This document shows, piece by piece, positions 18,644 to 27,226 of a stretch of DNA of 64,000 bases. The notes under the pieces were generated by a model. It saw only the letters and a list, made by a program, of their open reading frames with translations. It searched no databases and was not told the origin of the DNA. The stretch spans positions 19,043,962 to 19,107,961 of the forward strand of contig NC_067208.1 of assembly GCF_026262505.1 (NCBI RefSeq). Direction: 5' to 3'. The stretch comes from Trichomonas vaginalis G3. Lineage: Eukaryota > Parabasalia > Trichomonadida > Trichomonadidae. The translations under genes were made by a program, and so were the position numbers. Position 1 is the stretch's first letter. Each line of letters opens with the position of its first letter.

Positions 18644-19386
18644 ATGACCGTTAAAAATGCTTTGAACTTCATTTCAAATGGTTCGGATACTATTAAAACT
18701 TTATCTGGTTGGATGCAAGAAACAAGGAGTCAAATAGATACTGTAAGACGTATAGCAAACAATGCACGTACGGGATTGGATACTTTACGACAAGCACAAA
18801 ATACACTAAAGGAAGCAAATGATATTCTTGGCTCAGTATCAGACATGCATGAAGATTGGCTTAAAGTATTGACAAATCTTTAAAAAATCACAGTCAGTCT
18901 ATTGCTGACTACAAGAAAAGTATAGATTTTTTACATAGTGCTATGGACGTACATGATGGAAGCATAAGGAACTTACTTAATGCTAACAATAACTTACCAG
19001 GAACTATTAAAGCATTTATAAAGTCCTTTGTAAAACCCGGTGCTCTAACATTTAGGTCTTTGAGAGCAAGAGCATTGAAGTCAAGAGATGCAGAAACTCC
19101 AACAGAACCTACAGAAGGAACTGAAACAACAGAAACTCCAAAAGAACCACCAAAACCAACAGCTAATGAAATATTGTTCGAATATTTTCCAAGGTACTCT
19201 GTTCTCATTGCATACATTCAAGAAATACTTAAGAAAGCAGACTTGACTTTAGGAGATGATGAAAGTTCTGTATATCTTTCGTTCCAGTTTCAAATAGCAG
19301 AACTTTTGAGACAGATATGCTTAATGTATGACAACATCTCTGATTTCACAAGATATGATGACGACCATGACCCCGAAACATGGTGA
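18644..19386 (+). pseudogene. Helical fibre-associated protein, frameshifted
   Basis: Starts MTVKNALNFISNG. The first frame stops at 18883 and the protein continues in another frame (from about 18880) to 19386, giving about 245 residues if joined. The N-terminal part is helical and polar (repeated NNARTGLDTLRQAQNTLKEAN). It is followed by a hinge of Thr/Glu/Pro repeats (TPTEPTEGTETTETPKEPPK) and a helical end. It lies between the collagen-like and tail-fibre genes and overlaps the latter, suggesting a shared virion appendage. No family recognised. Confidence 0.55.
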
Positions 19387-21075
19387 AGAAGAAGTTTTAC
19401 AAACATCCATTAAGACAGGAAAGGTTTTAACTCAAAGTCTCATTATTGACACCAAAGATGGCGAAGTGGACGTTCTTCAAGAGCTGAAGAAAAATACTTC
19501 TTCGGGAGGTGGTGGTAGGCATGAACTTGAAATAAATGAGATAGAAGAGAAATTAGCCGAAAAAGCAGATAAAGAACATAAACACAATATCTCCGATATA
19601 AATGAACTTCAAGCTACATTAAATAGTAAAGCGGACAAAAATGAACTTGACGCAATGAACAAAGTTTTGAAATCTCATAAACACAACATCTCCGATATAA
19701 ATGAACTTCAAGCTACATTAAATAGTAAAGCGGACAAGAACCATGTTCATTATATAACTTCAGACGAACAGATTATAACGGACTACCATGGATATTTAAC
19801 ACGAAGTGATGAAGCGAAGACAAAAAATGTTAATGAAAGAAGATATAAATACATTCGTGCTAAAGGTTATGACATAAGCTGTACTGTACAGTATGATGTA
19901 GCTAAAGCACCAGAAGCATTTGGTTATACCGGTGAAATTTATGCCTCTACTTTCAATGTTAACGGTGTATTAGTTGAACCAAGATTTATGTTAAGAGTTA
20001 AGGCAAAAATAACGTTTGAAGATGCTATTAAAAGTAAAGCTGACAAAGTTGAACTCGAAGCAACGAACAAAGTTTTGAAATCTCATAAACACAACATCTC
20101 CGATATAAATGAACTTCAAGCTACATTAGACAGTAAAGCTGACAAGAACCATACACATAAATCCTTCACTACTGTTAGAGCAGACGACATAATATTGAAC
20201 TTTGACCTTGGTTCAAGTGCACCATTAGAAAATCCAAGTACAAGCGTAAAAGATACTCTTAACAGTTTAGATAAGAGTTGCAGGAACATTGAAAGTCATG
20301 CCAGAAACTTTGAAGCACATGAACTACCAACAATGTTAGATAAGAAAGCAGACAAAACTTATGTGGATGCAGAACTAACAAAGAAATTTTCGAAACCAGA
20401 TACAATGACATTTACAACAGAAATTATAAATGGTGAACCAGCAACTCCATTTGAATTTGTTAGAGGTCTTCAACCGGATACTTTTGAATTTTTCTTGGAT
20501 AATTCTATTGAACTAACATTACATTATAAAAGTGGAACAAATGCAACATTTCATCCGGGAGATACATTCCAAATGGTATTTAATGACATAAGTTCTTTAG
20601 AATATGTTTATAGAGTTATGAGCATATATGATTTAATATATCCTATAGGAGCTGTTTATACGTCTATGAATCCAATAAATCCAAACACTTTATTTGGTGG
20701 TAGATGGTATGAAATAGTTGACAGTTTTCCATTCTACACTAATACTCAGTCAATGAAGATGGGAGGTTCAAAGAAAATAGGTATTGAAAACCTTCCTTCA
20801 CATATGCATAGGTTCAGTGGAAGAACATCTGTGGAAGGAAACCATTCACATTCAATAACAAAAAGAGGTTATACAAATCTTGCAGCGGGTTCGGATAGAC
20901 AGGGAATGCATAGATATGATATCACAACTGACCCAAAGATGTTAGCACAGGTATTTTCTGTGGAACCGCAGGAAATCATACACATGTTGTAGCTGGTATT
21001 ACAGACCCAGCAGGTAATGGAAAAGATTATATGCCTCCTTATATAACAATGCACGCTTGGATACGAGTTGGTTAA
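19328..21075 (+). pseudogene. Phage-type tail fibre with tail-collar C terminus, late frameshift
   Basis: About 580 residues. Three near-identical HNISDINELQATL-SKADK repeats occur in the first half, with further SKADK/KKADK elements. Around residue 438 is YPIGAVYTSMNPINPNTLFGG, a hallmark of bacteriophage tail-collar/gp10-type fibres. His-rich HMH and HSHS motifs follow, which in such fibres coordinate metal. The frame ends at 20992, but the expected end (GNHTHVV, then PPYITMHAWIRVG) continues in another frame to the TAA at 21073. The start could be 19328 or a later ATG near 19355-19370. The product would be a trimeric receptor-binding fibre. Confidence 0.75.
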
Positions 21076-21094
21076 AATCTTTAACTTTACATAA

Positions 21095-22180
21095 ATGAGC
21101 TTGAAAGAAGTATTCGAACAACATCCATGGAGGTCATTTAAGAAATTCAATGAAGCTGCAAAGAGTTGGGGATTTACTAACAGAGCTGAAGTGAAAAGGT
21201 TCTTTGACAAAAATGTTGTACATCAAACAAAAATAAACCCTTACGACTACTTTTTACCAATTTACTCCAACACTCCTGACGCATACCAATTTGACACTCT
21301 CATTCAAAGCAGAAAAGGAGGACATAAACCATTCCTCATCTTCATAAATGTTAACACTCGTAAAGCATATGCATATCCAATGAAAAATAAAGGAACTCGT
21401 GAAGTGTTAAGAGTTTTACAAAAGTTTGTAGCAGAACATAACCCAAGTACTTTAACATCAGACCAAGACAGTGCATACCTCAGCAATGAAATCACAGAAT
21501 TTCTCATTAAGCATAACATAACTCACTACACTACTGAAGACCATAACCATAACATACTCGGCATCATAAACCGCTTCATAAGAACGCTCAGAGATTTAAA
21601 TCAAGAGCGAGACTTTACCGAAGAAACAATGAAACATTTTCTCGAAGTATATAATTCCTCAACACATTCTACAACAGGACATACACCAAATTCAATGACA
21701 CAACAACAAGAAGAAAAGTATATACAAAAGAAACGAAGCCAAACACAAAATATCAGAAATTCAACACAATTTACCCTCATTCCTGGTACAAAAGTTCGTG
21801 TAGTTCTTGACGACAAACCGTTGACAAAGAAACGTTTAAGGTTAAGTAGAAACTATTATATCGTAGACTCTACACAAGGTAATGGATATCTTATAAAAGC
21901 TGCTGACGACTCCATAGCATTTTACCCTCGACATAAGTTAGTTGAAAGTAGTAATGGCAAACTTGCTGAAACCATTGACGAAGCAAAGCGAGGAGTGGTT
22001 ATTGAAATACTTGGCTACAACATAAACGATGACACTTATAAAGTAAGATATGAAGGAGGTGTTGAAGATGTTATACCATCTAAGAACTTGAGAGAGTCAA
22101 AGCCAACACATCTGGGACCATTAGAGCGGGAGTACTGGAAAGACAAAAATATGCCAGAAAGAATAAGAAAATTCTTCTAA
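21095..22180 (+). CDS. Maverick integrase (retroviral-type rve)
   Basis: 361 residues, intact. The catalytic core has D67 (YQFDTL) and D123 (TSDQDSAY). The third position, expected 36 residues on, is N159 (GIINRFIRTLRDL) where the family normally has Glu. An SH3-like segment follows (GTKVRVVLDDKP to YPRHKLVES), then a second small beta domain (ILGYNINDDTYKVRYEGG) resembling a chromo- or Tudor-type module and a basic end. The family cuts and joins element ends to target DNA with a 5-6 bp duplication, matching the CCAAT seen here. The start lies 19 bp after the tail-fibre stop. Confidence 0.88.
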   Translation: MSLKEVFEQHPWRSFKKFNEAAKSWGFTNRAEVKRFFDKNVVHQTKINPYDYFLPIYSNTPDAYQFDTLIQSRKGGHKPFLIFINVNTRKAYAYPMKNKGTREVLRVLQKFVAEHNPSTLTSDQDSAYLSNEITEFLIKHNITHYTTEDHNHNILGIINRFIRTLRDLNQERDFTEETMKHFLEVYNSSTHSTTGHTPNSMTQQQEEKYIQKKRSQTQNIRNSTQFTLIPGTKVRVVLDDKPLTKKRLRLSRNYYIVDSTQGNGYLIKAADDSIAFYPRHKLVESSNGKLAETIDEAKRGVVIEILGYNINDDTYKVRYEGGVEDVIPSKNLRESKPTHLGPLEREYWKDKNMPERIRKFF

Positions 22181-22251
22181 ACTTTTTCATTAGATGTAAA
22201 TCAGACATGAATGAGAACAGTCATGATATCATTAATGGTACATTATTTACA

Positions 22252-22312
22252 CCAAAAAATAATGTTTATGTTAGAATGTTAGATCTAACACGTTTTCTAA
22301 CCACTTTTCTAA
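22252..22312. repeat. Half-site array, left copy flanking the gene at 22418
   Basis: AAAAATAATGTTTATGTTAG, a palindrome GTTAGATCTAAC, then two further CTAAC half-sites. It is the inverted counterpart of 23361-23421 and resembles the array in the terminal repeats of B (13308-13372 and its mirror). Confidence 0.8.
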
Positions 22313-22417
22313 CATGGTCTAAAACTCTCGAAAATCATGAATTTTTGACATTTCCTTATGAAAGAAAAATAACGCTAATTTTTTTCTAAGAAAAATTTTT
22401 ATCTTGTATGTAAAGAT

Positions 22418-23356
22418 ATGATTTCAACAATCGGCACAACAACAATTCAAACTACAGCACCAAAACTCGTTAGTCATGAATCCAACATCTATGTTAGTAG
22501 AGATGAAAAGCTTCATTCCTTCTTCATATACTTTCGAAACAAAAATCCAGAAGATAAAGCAAGAACTTTTACAAGTAATTTAGACTGTAGTGCGAAAGAT
22601 GAAACAAATGAACAGTATCTTTATGAAATGCAGGACATTATTGACCATTTACCCAAATTGCCTGAAATCCAACAACAAAAACTAACTATTCCTGAATTCG
22701 ACGAAATTGAAGTCAAAACAACTGACTCAGTAGAAATAAAGAAGTTCATACGTAAAGTAAATTATGAATTCCTTGGTTTTCATTGCAACCATAAAGTTAT
22801 GGACAAAGATTGCGACATGGTTTATAAGAATGTTTCTGACATATATAAATCTGAAGAATTTAAGACCTACGATAACTTTGTTTCATTAGTTGCTGAATGT
22901 GTTTGGGAAATAAGAGATAAAGATAGAAGAGGCAAAGTATGGAACGAACAACTAAGACCCGCTATGTTTGAGATGAAGAGAGCAATTGACGCCTTAGTTG
23001 TTTTAGCAGGTCAAATTTCAATGTATAACGCAAAAATGAACCCGCAATGTTCAAAATGTAAGGCAGCGATGAGGAAATATAACTACTCCGTCAAAGAGAT
23101 AGAAAGAATGAGAAACGACTATGCAGATTTAAAGAAAGAAGTAGAAAAGCCAGCAGAAGATAAAATGGACATGTTAGCATTTCTGAACAAAAATTATCCA
23201 ACTGCTGACGATTTCCTTCTATCTGACGTCAAGAAGAAATATAAAGAAACCTTCGGCATTGTTAAAACATTCGATGTACTAAAAGAAGAAATAGAAGCTA
23301 CAAAACTGTTTAAAGTCATGAACCATCGCAACATATACCATGTAAAACGCTTGTAA
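22418..23356 (+). CDS. Conserved cassette protein (312 residues), possible DNA-binding coiled coil
   Basis: Close to the protein at 62277-63190 in D from residue ~56 on. Residues ~19-55 of this copy are in a different frame from D: one extra A near 22462 and one missing base near 22578 cancel each other, so the reading stays open with a nonsense-like stretch. The rest has conserved FHCNHKVMDKDCDMVYKNV, a single CSKCK knuckle near residue 210 and a coiled coil after it. The gene is flanked by inverted half-site arrays in both B and D. Function unknown; binding of the arrays is a hypothesis. Confidence 0.7.
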   Translation: MISTIGTTTIQTTAPKLVSHESNIYVSRDEKLHSFFIYFRNKNPEDKARTFTSNLDCSAKDETNEQYLYEMQDIIDHLPKLPEIQQQKLTIPEFDEIEVKTTDSVEIKKFIRKVNYEFLGFHCNHKVMDKDCDMVYKNVSDIYKSEEFKTYDNFVSLVAECVWEIRDKDRRGKVWNEQLRPAMFEMKRAIDALVVLAGQISMYNAKMNPQCSKCKAAMRKYNYSVKEIERMRNDYADLKKEVEKPAEDKMDMLAFLNKNYPTADDFLLSDVKKKYKETFGIVKTFDVLKEEIEATKLFKVMNHRNIYHVKRL

Positions 23357-23360
23357 ATAG

Positions 23361-23421
23361 TTATGTTAGAAAAGAGGTTAGAAAACGTGTTAGATCTAAC
23401 ATGCTAACATAAACATTATTT
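23361..23421. repeat. Half-site array, right copy flanking the gene at 22418
   Basis: Reads GTTAGAAAAGAGGTTAGAAA, then CGTGTTAGATCTAACATGC and CATAAACATTATTTTTG. It is the inverted copy of 22252-22312 with only a few differences. Confidence 0.8.
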
Positions 23422-23522
23422 TTGCTGAATTCAGCAACAAAAATCATGAATTTCCTTAAGACAGAAAAAATAAAGTTAGTTTTATTTTTATTTATTTTTT
23501 TATTTTGTATGTAAGAACAGAA

Positions 23523-24134
23523 ATGACAAACATTGAGTTTGAAACAGTTAGAAAGATAGACAATGACACCAAATTGGTTAGAATAGGTGATTTAAACGTA
23601 AGATACTCAAAGAAATACAACAAATATTCTTTGTCAGACATTATATTTCCATCTGGAAAGAAAACACACGACTGGGTTAGAAATGCTTCAACTCAGAAAA
23701 TTTTGACAAGAAATCCTGAGCTTATGATATCGGTAAGATTCTATGGAACCACAGCATATCTCATTGACAAAAGTCTTATACCAATAATTCTTCTATGGAT
23801 TGACCCAGTTGTTGGATATAACTTCATAACATATGGTTCATTCGACTCAGAACGTTGCAGTGAAGGCTTACTTTATATCGTTCAGAAACCGAAGGACTTC
23901 AACACAAAAAGATATAAGATAGGAAGGACATATAATATAACTCAAAGATATGACAGTACAGTCAATAGAGTCAAGGTTGTGTTTGTTAATGATATGAGAG
24001 CTGCTGAAACAGAACTGCTTGAAGTTTTTGAGAAAATGTATGGTGCTCCCACGAAAGGTAAAGAAACGTTTGAAGTAGATGAGATAGATAAAGCTATAAA
24101 ATTATTTGACGAAGTTGCTGAAAAATACATGTAA
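23523..24134 (+). CDS. KilA-N / GIY-YIG (T5orf172-like) endonuclease
   Basis: 203 residues from the ATG at 23523; the frame extends upstream only through a non-ATG codon. Residues ~20-100 resemble a KilA-N DNA-binding domain (YNKYSLSDI, DWVRNAST, LWIDPVVGYNF). The C-terminal half is a GIY-YIG nuclease of the T5orf172 type: LLYIV, YKIGRT, QRYDS and the catalytic Glu in AAETELLE. Such fusions occur in large DNA viruses and phages and often behave as selfish endonucleases. The D copy (60795-61406) differs at about 18 of 203 positions. The leader GTATGTAAGAACAGAAATG is shared with the D copy and, with small changes, with the next gene. Confidence 0.83.
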   Translation: MTNIEFETVRKIDNDTKLVRIGDLNVRYSKKYNKYSLSDIIFPSGKKTHDWVRNASTQKILTRNPELMISVRFYGTTAYLIDKSLIPIILLWIDPVVGYNFITYGSFDSERCSEGLLYIVQKPKDFNTKRYKIGRTYNITQRYDSTVNRVKVVFVNDMRAAETELLEVFEKMYGAPTKGKETFEVDEIDKAIKLFDEVAEKYM

Positions 24135-24222
24135 AGCGTTTATTTTTGGTCTTTTGTGAAAGTCAGAAAATAACGCTAATTTTATTTTTATTTATTTTTT
24201 TATTTTGTATGTAAGGACAGAT

Positions 24223-25050
24223 ATGTCAACAACAGAGAACACAACAACTGCTATCGTTCATGAAGCTATAAATGAAGAATACGAGTGGGTTCAGTTTAAC
24301 AAACAACTCCGTCTCATTCGTTCGGTCAAAGACGATATGTACCAAATGCAAAGTATAATGAATGCTCTTCGTTCTACAAAGCAAGCATATCATTGGTTTG
24401 AAAACCAACAGACAAAAGAACTTTTAGAAGAATTTCCTCATATGATTGCTTCCCTCGGAAAACCGAGAGAAGAGATTCCGTACGAAAATCGTAAAAATTT
24501 GCCAATAAATTTAAGAGGTTATTATGTTCATAGACTTTTAGTAAATGCAGTTGCAATGTGGGCTTCTCCTCGTTATGCATGGCATGTTTACAGACTTCTT
24601 GACGAAATTCATAGACAAGAACGTGGAGAGATGGAAAAGAAACTTCAAGCAAAAGATGAAGTCATTGAATCCAAAGACAAAAGCATACAGAAAAGAATAC
24701 CACGTTCAGTACCAAAAGGAAAGGAAAAGAGTTATAAGTATATGATATATACTGAAGAGTTGGAGAAAGAAGAAGATAAAGATATGGTTATGTTGCATTT
24801 AGTCAGAAGAAACAACAAAAGCTTTTATGACCTTGCTAAGATTTACAAATCTGACAGAAACTGGTTCTATCGTGAAAACTTACCGATTTCAATGACACCG
24901 AATGAGCAAATAAAGGAAATTGTCAAAAATACTCTTCCTCAAACACACTATGACATCAAAGGTTGCACAATACTTACATTCAAAGAAGACTTAACATTAC
25001 TGAAGGAAAAAATAACAGAATATTTCGATAACTTCAAAGAGGAAGAATAA
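24223..25050 (+). CDS. KilA-N domain protein with a virus-type C-terminal domain
   Basis: 275 residues from ATG 24223. The KilA-N domain spans about residues 45-130 (QAYHWFENQQTKELLEEF, then LRGYYVHRLLVNAVAMWASP). A charged helix follows (RQERGEMEKKLQAKDEVIE) and then a C-terminal domain with YKYMIYTEELE, resembling those attached to KilA-N domains in poxviruses and iridoviruses. It probably binds DNA and may regulate element genes; this is by family analogy. Its leader is nearly the same as that of the GIY-YIG gene. Only its last ~65 bp survive in A. Confidence 0.75.
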   Translation: MSTTENTTTAIVHEAINEEYEWVQFNKQLRLIRSVKDDMYQMQSIMNALRSTKQAYHWFENQQTKELLEEFPHMIASLGKPREEIPYENRKNLPINLRGYYVHRLLVNAVAMWASPRYAWHVYRLLDEIHRQERGEMEKKLQAKDEVIESKDKSIQKRIPRSVPKGKEKSYKYMIYTEELEKEEDKDMVMLHLVRRNNKSFYDLAKIYKSDRNWFYRENLPISMTPNEQIKEIVKNTLPQTHYDIKGCTILTFKEDLTLLKEKITEYFDNFKEEE

Positions 25051-25104
25051 AAAAATCTAAGCTAATTTTATTTTTTTATAAAATTTTATCTCATATGAAA
25101 GAAC

Positions 25105-25320
25105 ATGAATTTAGAATATTCGGAACTCATGACAGAAGAAGAGAACGAACAACATGTAAAAGATTATGCAAAATTTCTGAAGACATACAAAGCATTTAAA
25201 CAATATCTAAATGCTTCTAAAGATTATGCAAAATTTCTGAAGGTATATAAAGCTTATGAAAAAGCGTATGAAAAGTTTATACATTGGGGAATTGTTGTAA
25301 AATATCGATATGAAGACTAA
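25105..25320 (+). CDS. 71-residue protein with an internal duplication
   Basis: Starts MNLEYSELMTEEENEQ. A 13-residue unit (KDYAKFLKTYKAF / KDYAKFLKVYKAY) occurs twice, separated by 11 residues, so the gene grew by duplication. Leader TTTTATCTCATATGAAAGAACATG fits the element pattern. No family recognised. In A this place is taken by the 12-bp tandem array. Convergent with the gene at 25339. Confidence 0.5.
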   Translation: MNLEYSELMTEEENEQHVKDYAKFLKTYKAFKQYLNASKDYAKFLKVYKAYEKAYEKFIHWGIVVKYRYED

Positions 25321-25338
25321 CCAAAAATATATTTTTGC

Positions 25339-25812
25339 TTAAATGACGTCAGGGTCAATTTCTTCAACCATTTCACTTCCTTCGTCAATGTCAATAGAAG
25401 CTTCTTCAACCTTTGGTAAGAACTTTTGTATAACATCTTTGTTCGTTATTGTTTTCAGAGATGAAGAATAATATTTCACATTTGTTTCACCCTTCTTATA
25501 TTCTTTCTGTTCGGAAAGATTCATAGCAATACTGAAGAAGTCAATGTTGGAGTTCTTTATAATAGTATAATGAGTATCTTTGACATTCACGAAGAAACCC
25601 TTTTGTTTCAAAACTACTGCTAACTCTTGTGAAGTATAACGTTTGCGGTCAATGACAATAGCTAATGGTCTGACATACTGACCAAACTTAGATTCTTTCA
25701 CAAACTTCTTGTTAAAGATAACATTGACGTTTGAAGCATTATTGAACTCATTCTTGATGACAGTAGCGAGAGCATTGTATGAAAAGAACTTGCAATCTTG
25801 CATGTGTTTCAT
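25339..25812 (-). CDS. Small acidic-tailed protein, possible ssDNA-binding protein (element B copy)
   Basis: 157 residues, intact, nearly identical to 871-1344 in A; the last residues differ (EEIDPDVI). The body is mixed alpha/beta by composition and the last ~25 residues are acidic. In D a different protein with a similar acidic end (EEENIDIDPEMF, 58385-58804) lies next to the helicase, so the two may do the same job. Single-stranded DNA binding is inferred, not shown. Divergent from the small wHTH gene at 25902. Confidence 0.65.
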   Translation of the reverse strand: MKHMQDCKFFSYNALATVIKNEFNNASNVNVIFNKKFVKESKFGQYVRPLAIVIDRKRYTSQELAVVLKQKGFFVNVKDTHYTIIKNSNIDFFSIAMNLSEQKEYKKGETNVKYYSSSLKTITNKDVIQKFLPKVEEASIDIDEGSEMVEEIDPDVI

Positions 25813-25901
25813 TAAAATAAAAATATTAAATTATTTTGAAAAATAACTTAAAAAAATCTAATCTAATTTTTTCAAAAAATATTTTTTATCCGATAGAAAA
25901 G

Positions 25902-26246
25902 ATGACAGAAAAATTAACTTTTTACATAGCGCCAGACCCTTCTTGCCCACATCTTTTTAAGCCACAATATATAGTCATAGAACTAAATAGAGAAAGCGAA
26001 ATTCTACAAATAGAAGAAAGCGAAATTCTACAAACAGAAGAAACATATAGAGACCTAGATAACGAAACTGGATATGCACTATTCTGGTTAGATTGTCCTT
26101 ATGAAATGTATGAAAAAAAGGCTTTATATGAAGAATATAGAAAATATTGTCATGAAAACAATATAAGACCAAGCTCTAGAGAAAAATTCTATGCTGGTAT
26201 AAAACATCTTTTCGAAGTTCGGAATGGCAAATATAGAAAGAAATAA
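25902..26246 (+). CDS. Winged-helix remnant of an SF3 helicase C terminus
   Basis: 114 residues from the ATG at 25902. The last ~40 residues (LYEEYRKYCHENNIRPSSR, then FYAGIKHLFEVRNGKYRKK) match the helicase C terminus in D (LYDSYKQYCQEYGYMTASK, then FLANVKSLLDVQNGIYTKK). The ATPase domain is absent. The N-terminal part contains a duplicated SEILQ-EE unit. The leader, AAAAAATATTTTTTATCCGATAGAAAAGATGAC (given here as the stretch 25874-25906), is nearly the same as that of the gene at 58385 in D. This suggests the gene formed by recombination that fused that leader to a helicase tail. It may still bind DNA. Confidence 0.65.
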   Translation: MTEKLTFYIAPDPSCPHLFKPQYIVIELNRESEILQIEESEILQTEETYRDLDNETGYALFWLDCPYEMYEKKALYEEYRKYCHENNIRPSSREKFYAGIKHLFEVRNGKYRKK

Positions 26247-26297
26247 TTTTTCTAAGTTTATTTTTTCAAAAAATATTTTTTTTATTTCCTACTAAAG

Positions 26298-27224
26298 ATG
26301 TATCGGAAGTTGTCTAAGTTAGAACACTCGGAAATAAAACAACTTCTTACAGAAGCTAATATAGATGTTGCAAAGCATTACACAACAAACAAAAAGGCAC
26401 TCGCTGACATCCTCAATGACTATAATGGTGAAATAACTTATGATAGAATTCATGAGTTCATAAAGCCGCAACGCGGCGAGGACGAAGTCCATGCAAGAGC
26501 ATTTCCTTTAAATGACGTTGCTATTGACTTATATCATAGACGTTCAATACCTCATGAAGTAAGAAGAGAAATGTTTGACATAACAAATGCAAACGTTGGT
26601 CATACTCGTAAAGCTCTTTCACATGACGTTCGTCAAGAGATGTTTGACATAACAAATGCAAACGTTGGTGAAACAAGAAGAGCTGTACCACATGAAGTAA
26701 GAAGAGAAATGTTTGACATAACAAATGCAAACGTTGGTGAAACACGAAAGAGAGATGACACACTGAAACAACAGAGAAGAGAGATGTTTAAAAGTGCTAT
26801 AGAACAAGTTCGCAAAGCTAATAATGTCATTCGTTCCATTGACGACAAACCAAAAGAAGGTGAGAGATGGTTAAAGAAAGATGAAGAAAATAGGAAGAGG
26901 AATGTGAAGTCAGGCAATAGACTCATTGACTTTAACATCGAAGCTTTAGATGAACCAAACAGAGACTACTTACACAAACATTTCGGTAAGGTTTTCATGA
27001 GACTCTTAGAGAAAATTAAAATAAACTCCCAACAGAGATGGATGGTATGTTATAAACTTGGTGGAAAGTATGAATGTTCTACGTTAAACCTCAATAATAT
27101 TGGAACATTACTACATCAGCTCTTGAAGGAGAACTTTATATCAGAGATAGAAGCAAATGCTGCAGGTATTGTTGAAATGCACTATGACTTCTTCTTGACA
27201 AACATAAAGAATCTTACGAAATAA
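26298..27224 (+). CDS. N-terminal region of the pPolB gene (SAP-like start, 23-residue repeats)
   Basis: 308 codons as read. Residues ~1-40 (YRKLSKLEHSEIKQLL, TTNKKALADILNDY) resemble a SAP/HeH-type helix-extended-loop-helix, weakly. Three 23-residue repeats follow (HEVRREMFDITNANVG and variants; 69-bp units starting near 26571, 26640 and 26709), then a basic segment and a conserved C-terminal part. The frame ends at 27224 only because one base present in A is missing near 27216; with it, the frame would run into the polymerase at 27227. A terminal-protein role for this region is conceivable, but I see no direct evidence. Confidence 0.65.
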   Translation: MYRKLSKLEHSEIKQLLTEANIDVAKHYTTNKKALADILNDYNGEITYDRIHEFIKPQRGEDEVHARAFPLNDVAIDLYHRRSIPHEVRREMFDITNANVGHTRKALSHDVRQEMFDITNANVGETRRAVPHEVRREMFDITNANVGETRKRDDTLKQQRREMFKSAIEQVRKANNVIRSIDDKPKEGERWLKKDEENRKRNVKSGNRLIDFNIEALDEPNRDYLHKHFGKVFMRLLEKIKINSQQRWMVCYKLGGKYECSTLNLNNIGTLLHQLLKENFISEIEANAAGIVEMHYDFFLTNIKNLTK

Positions 27225-27226
27225 AG

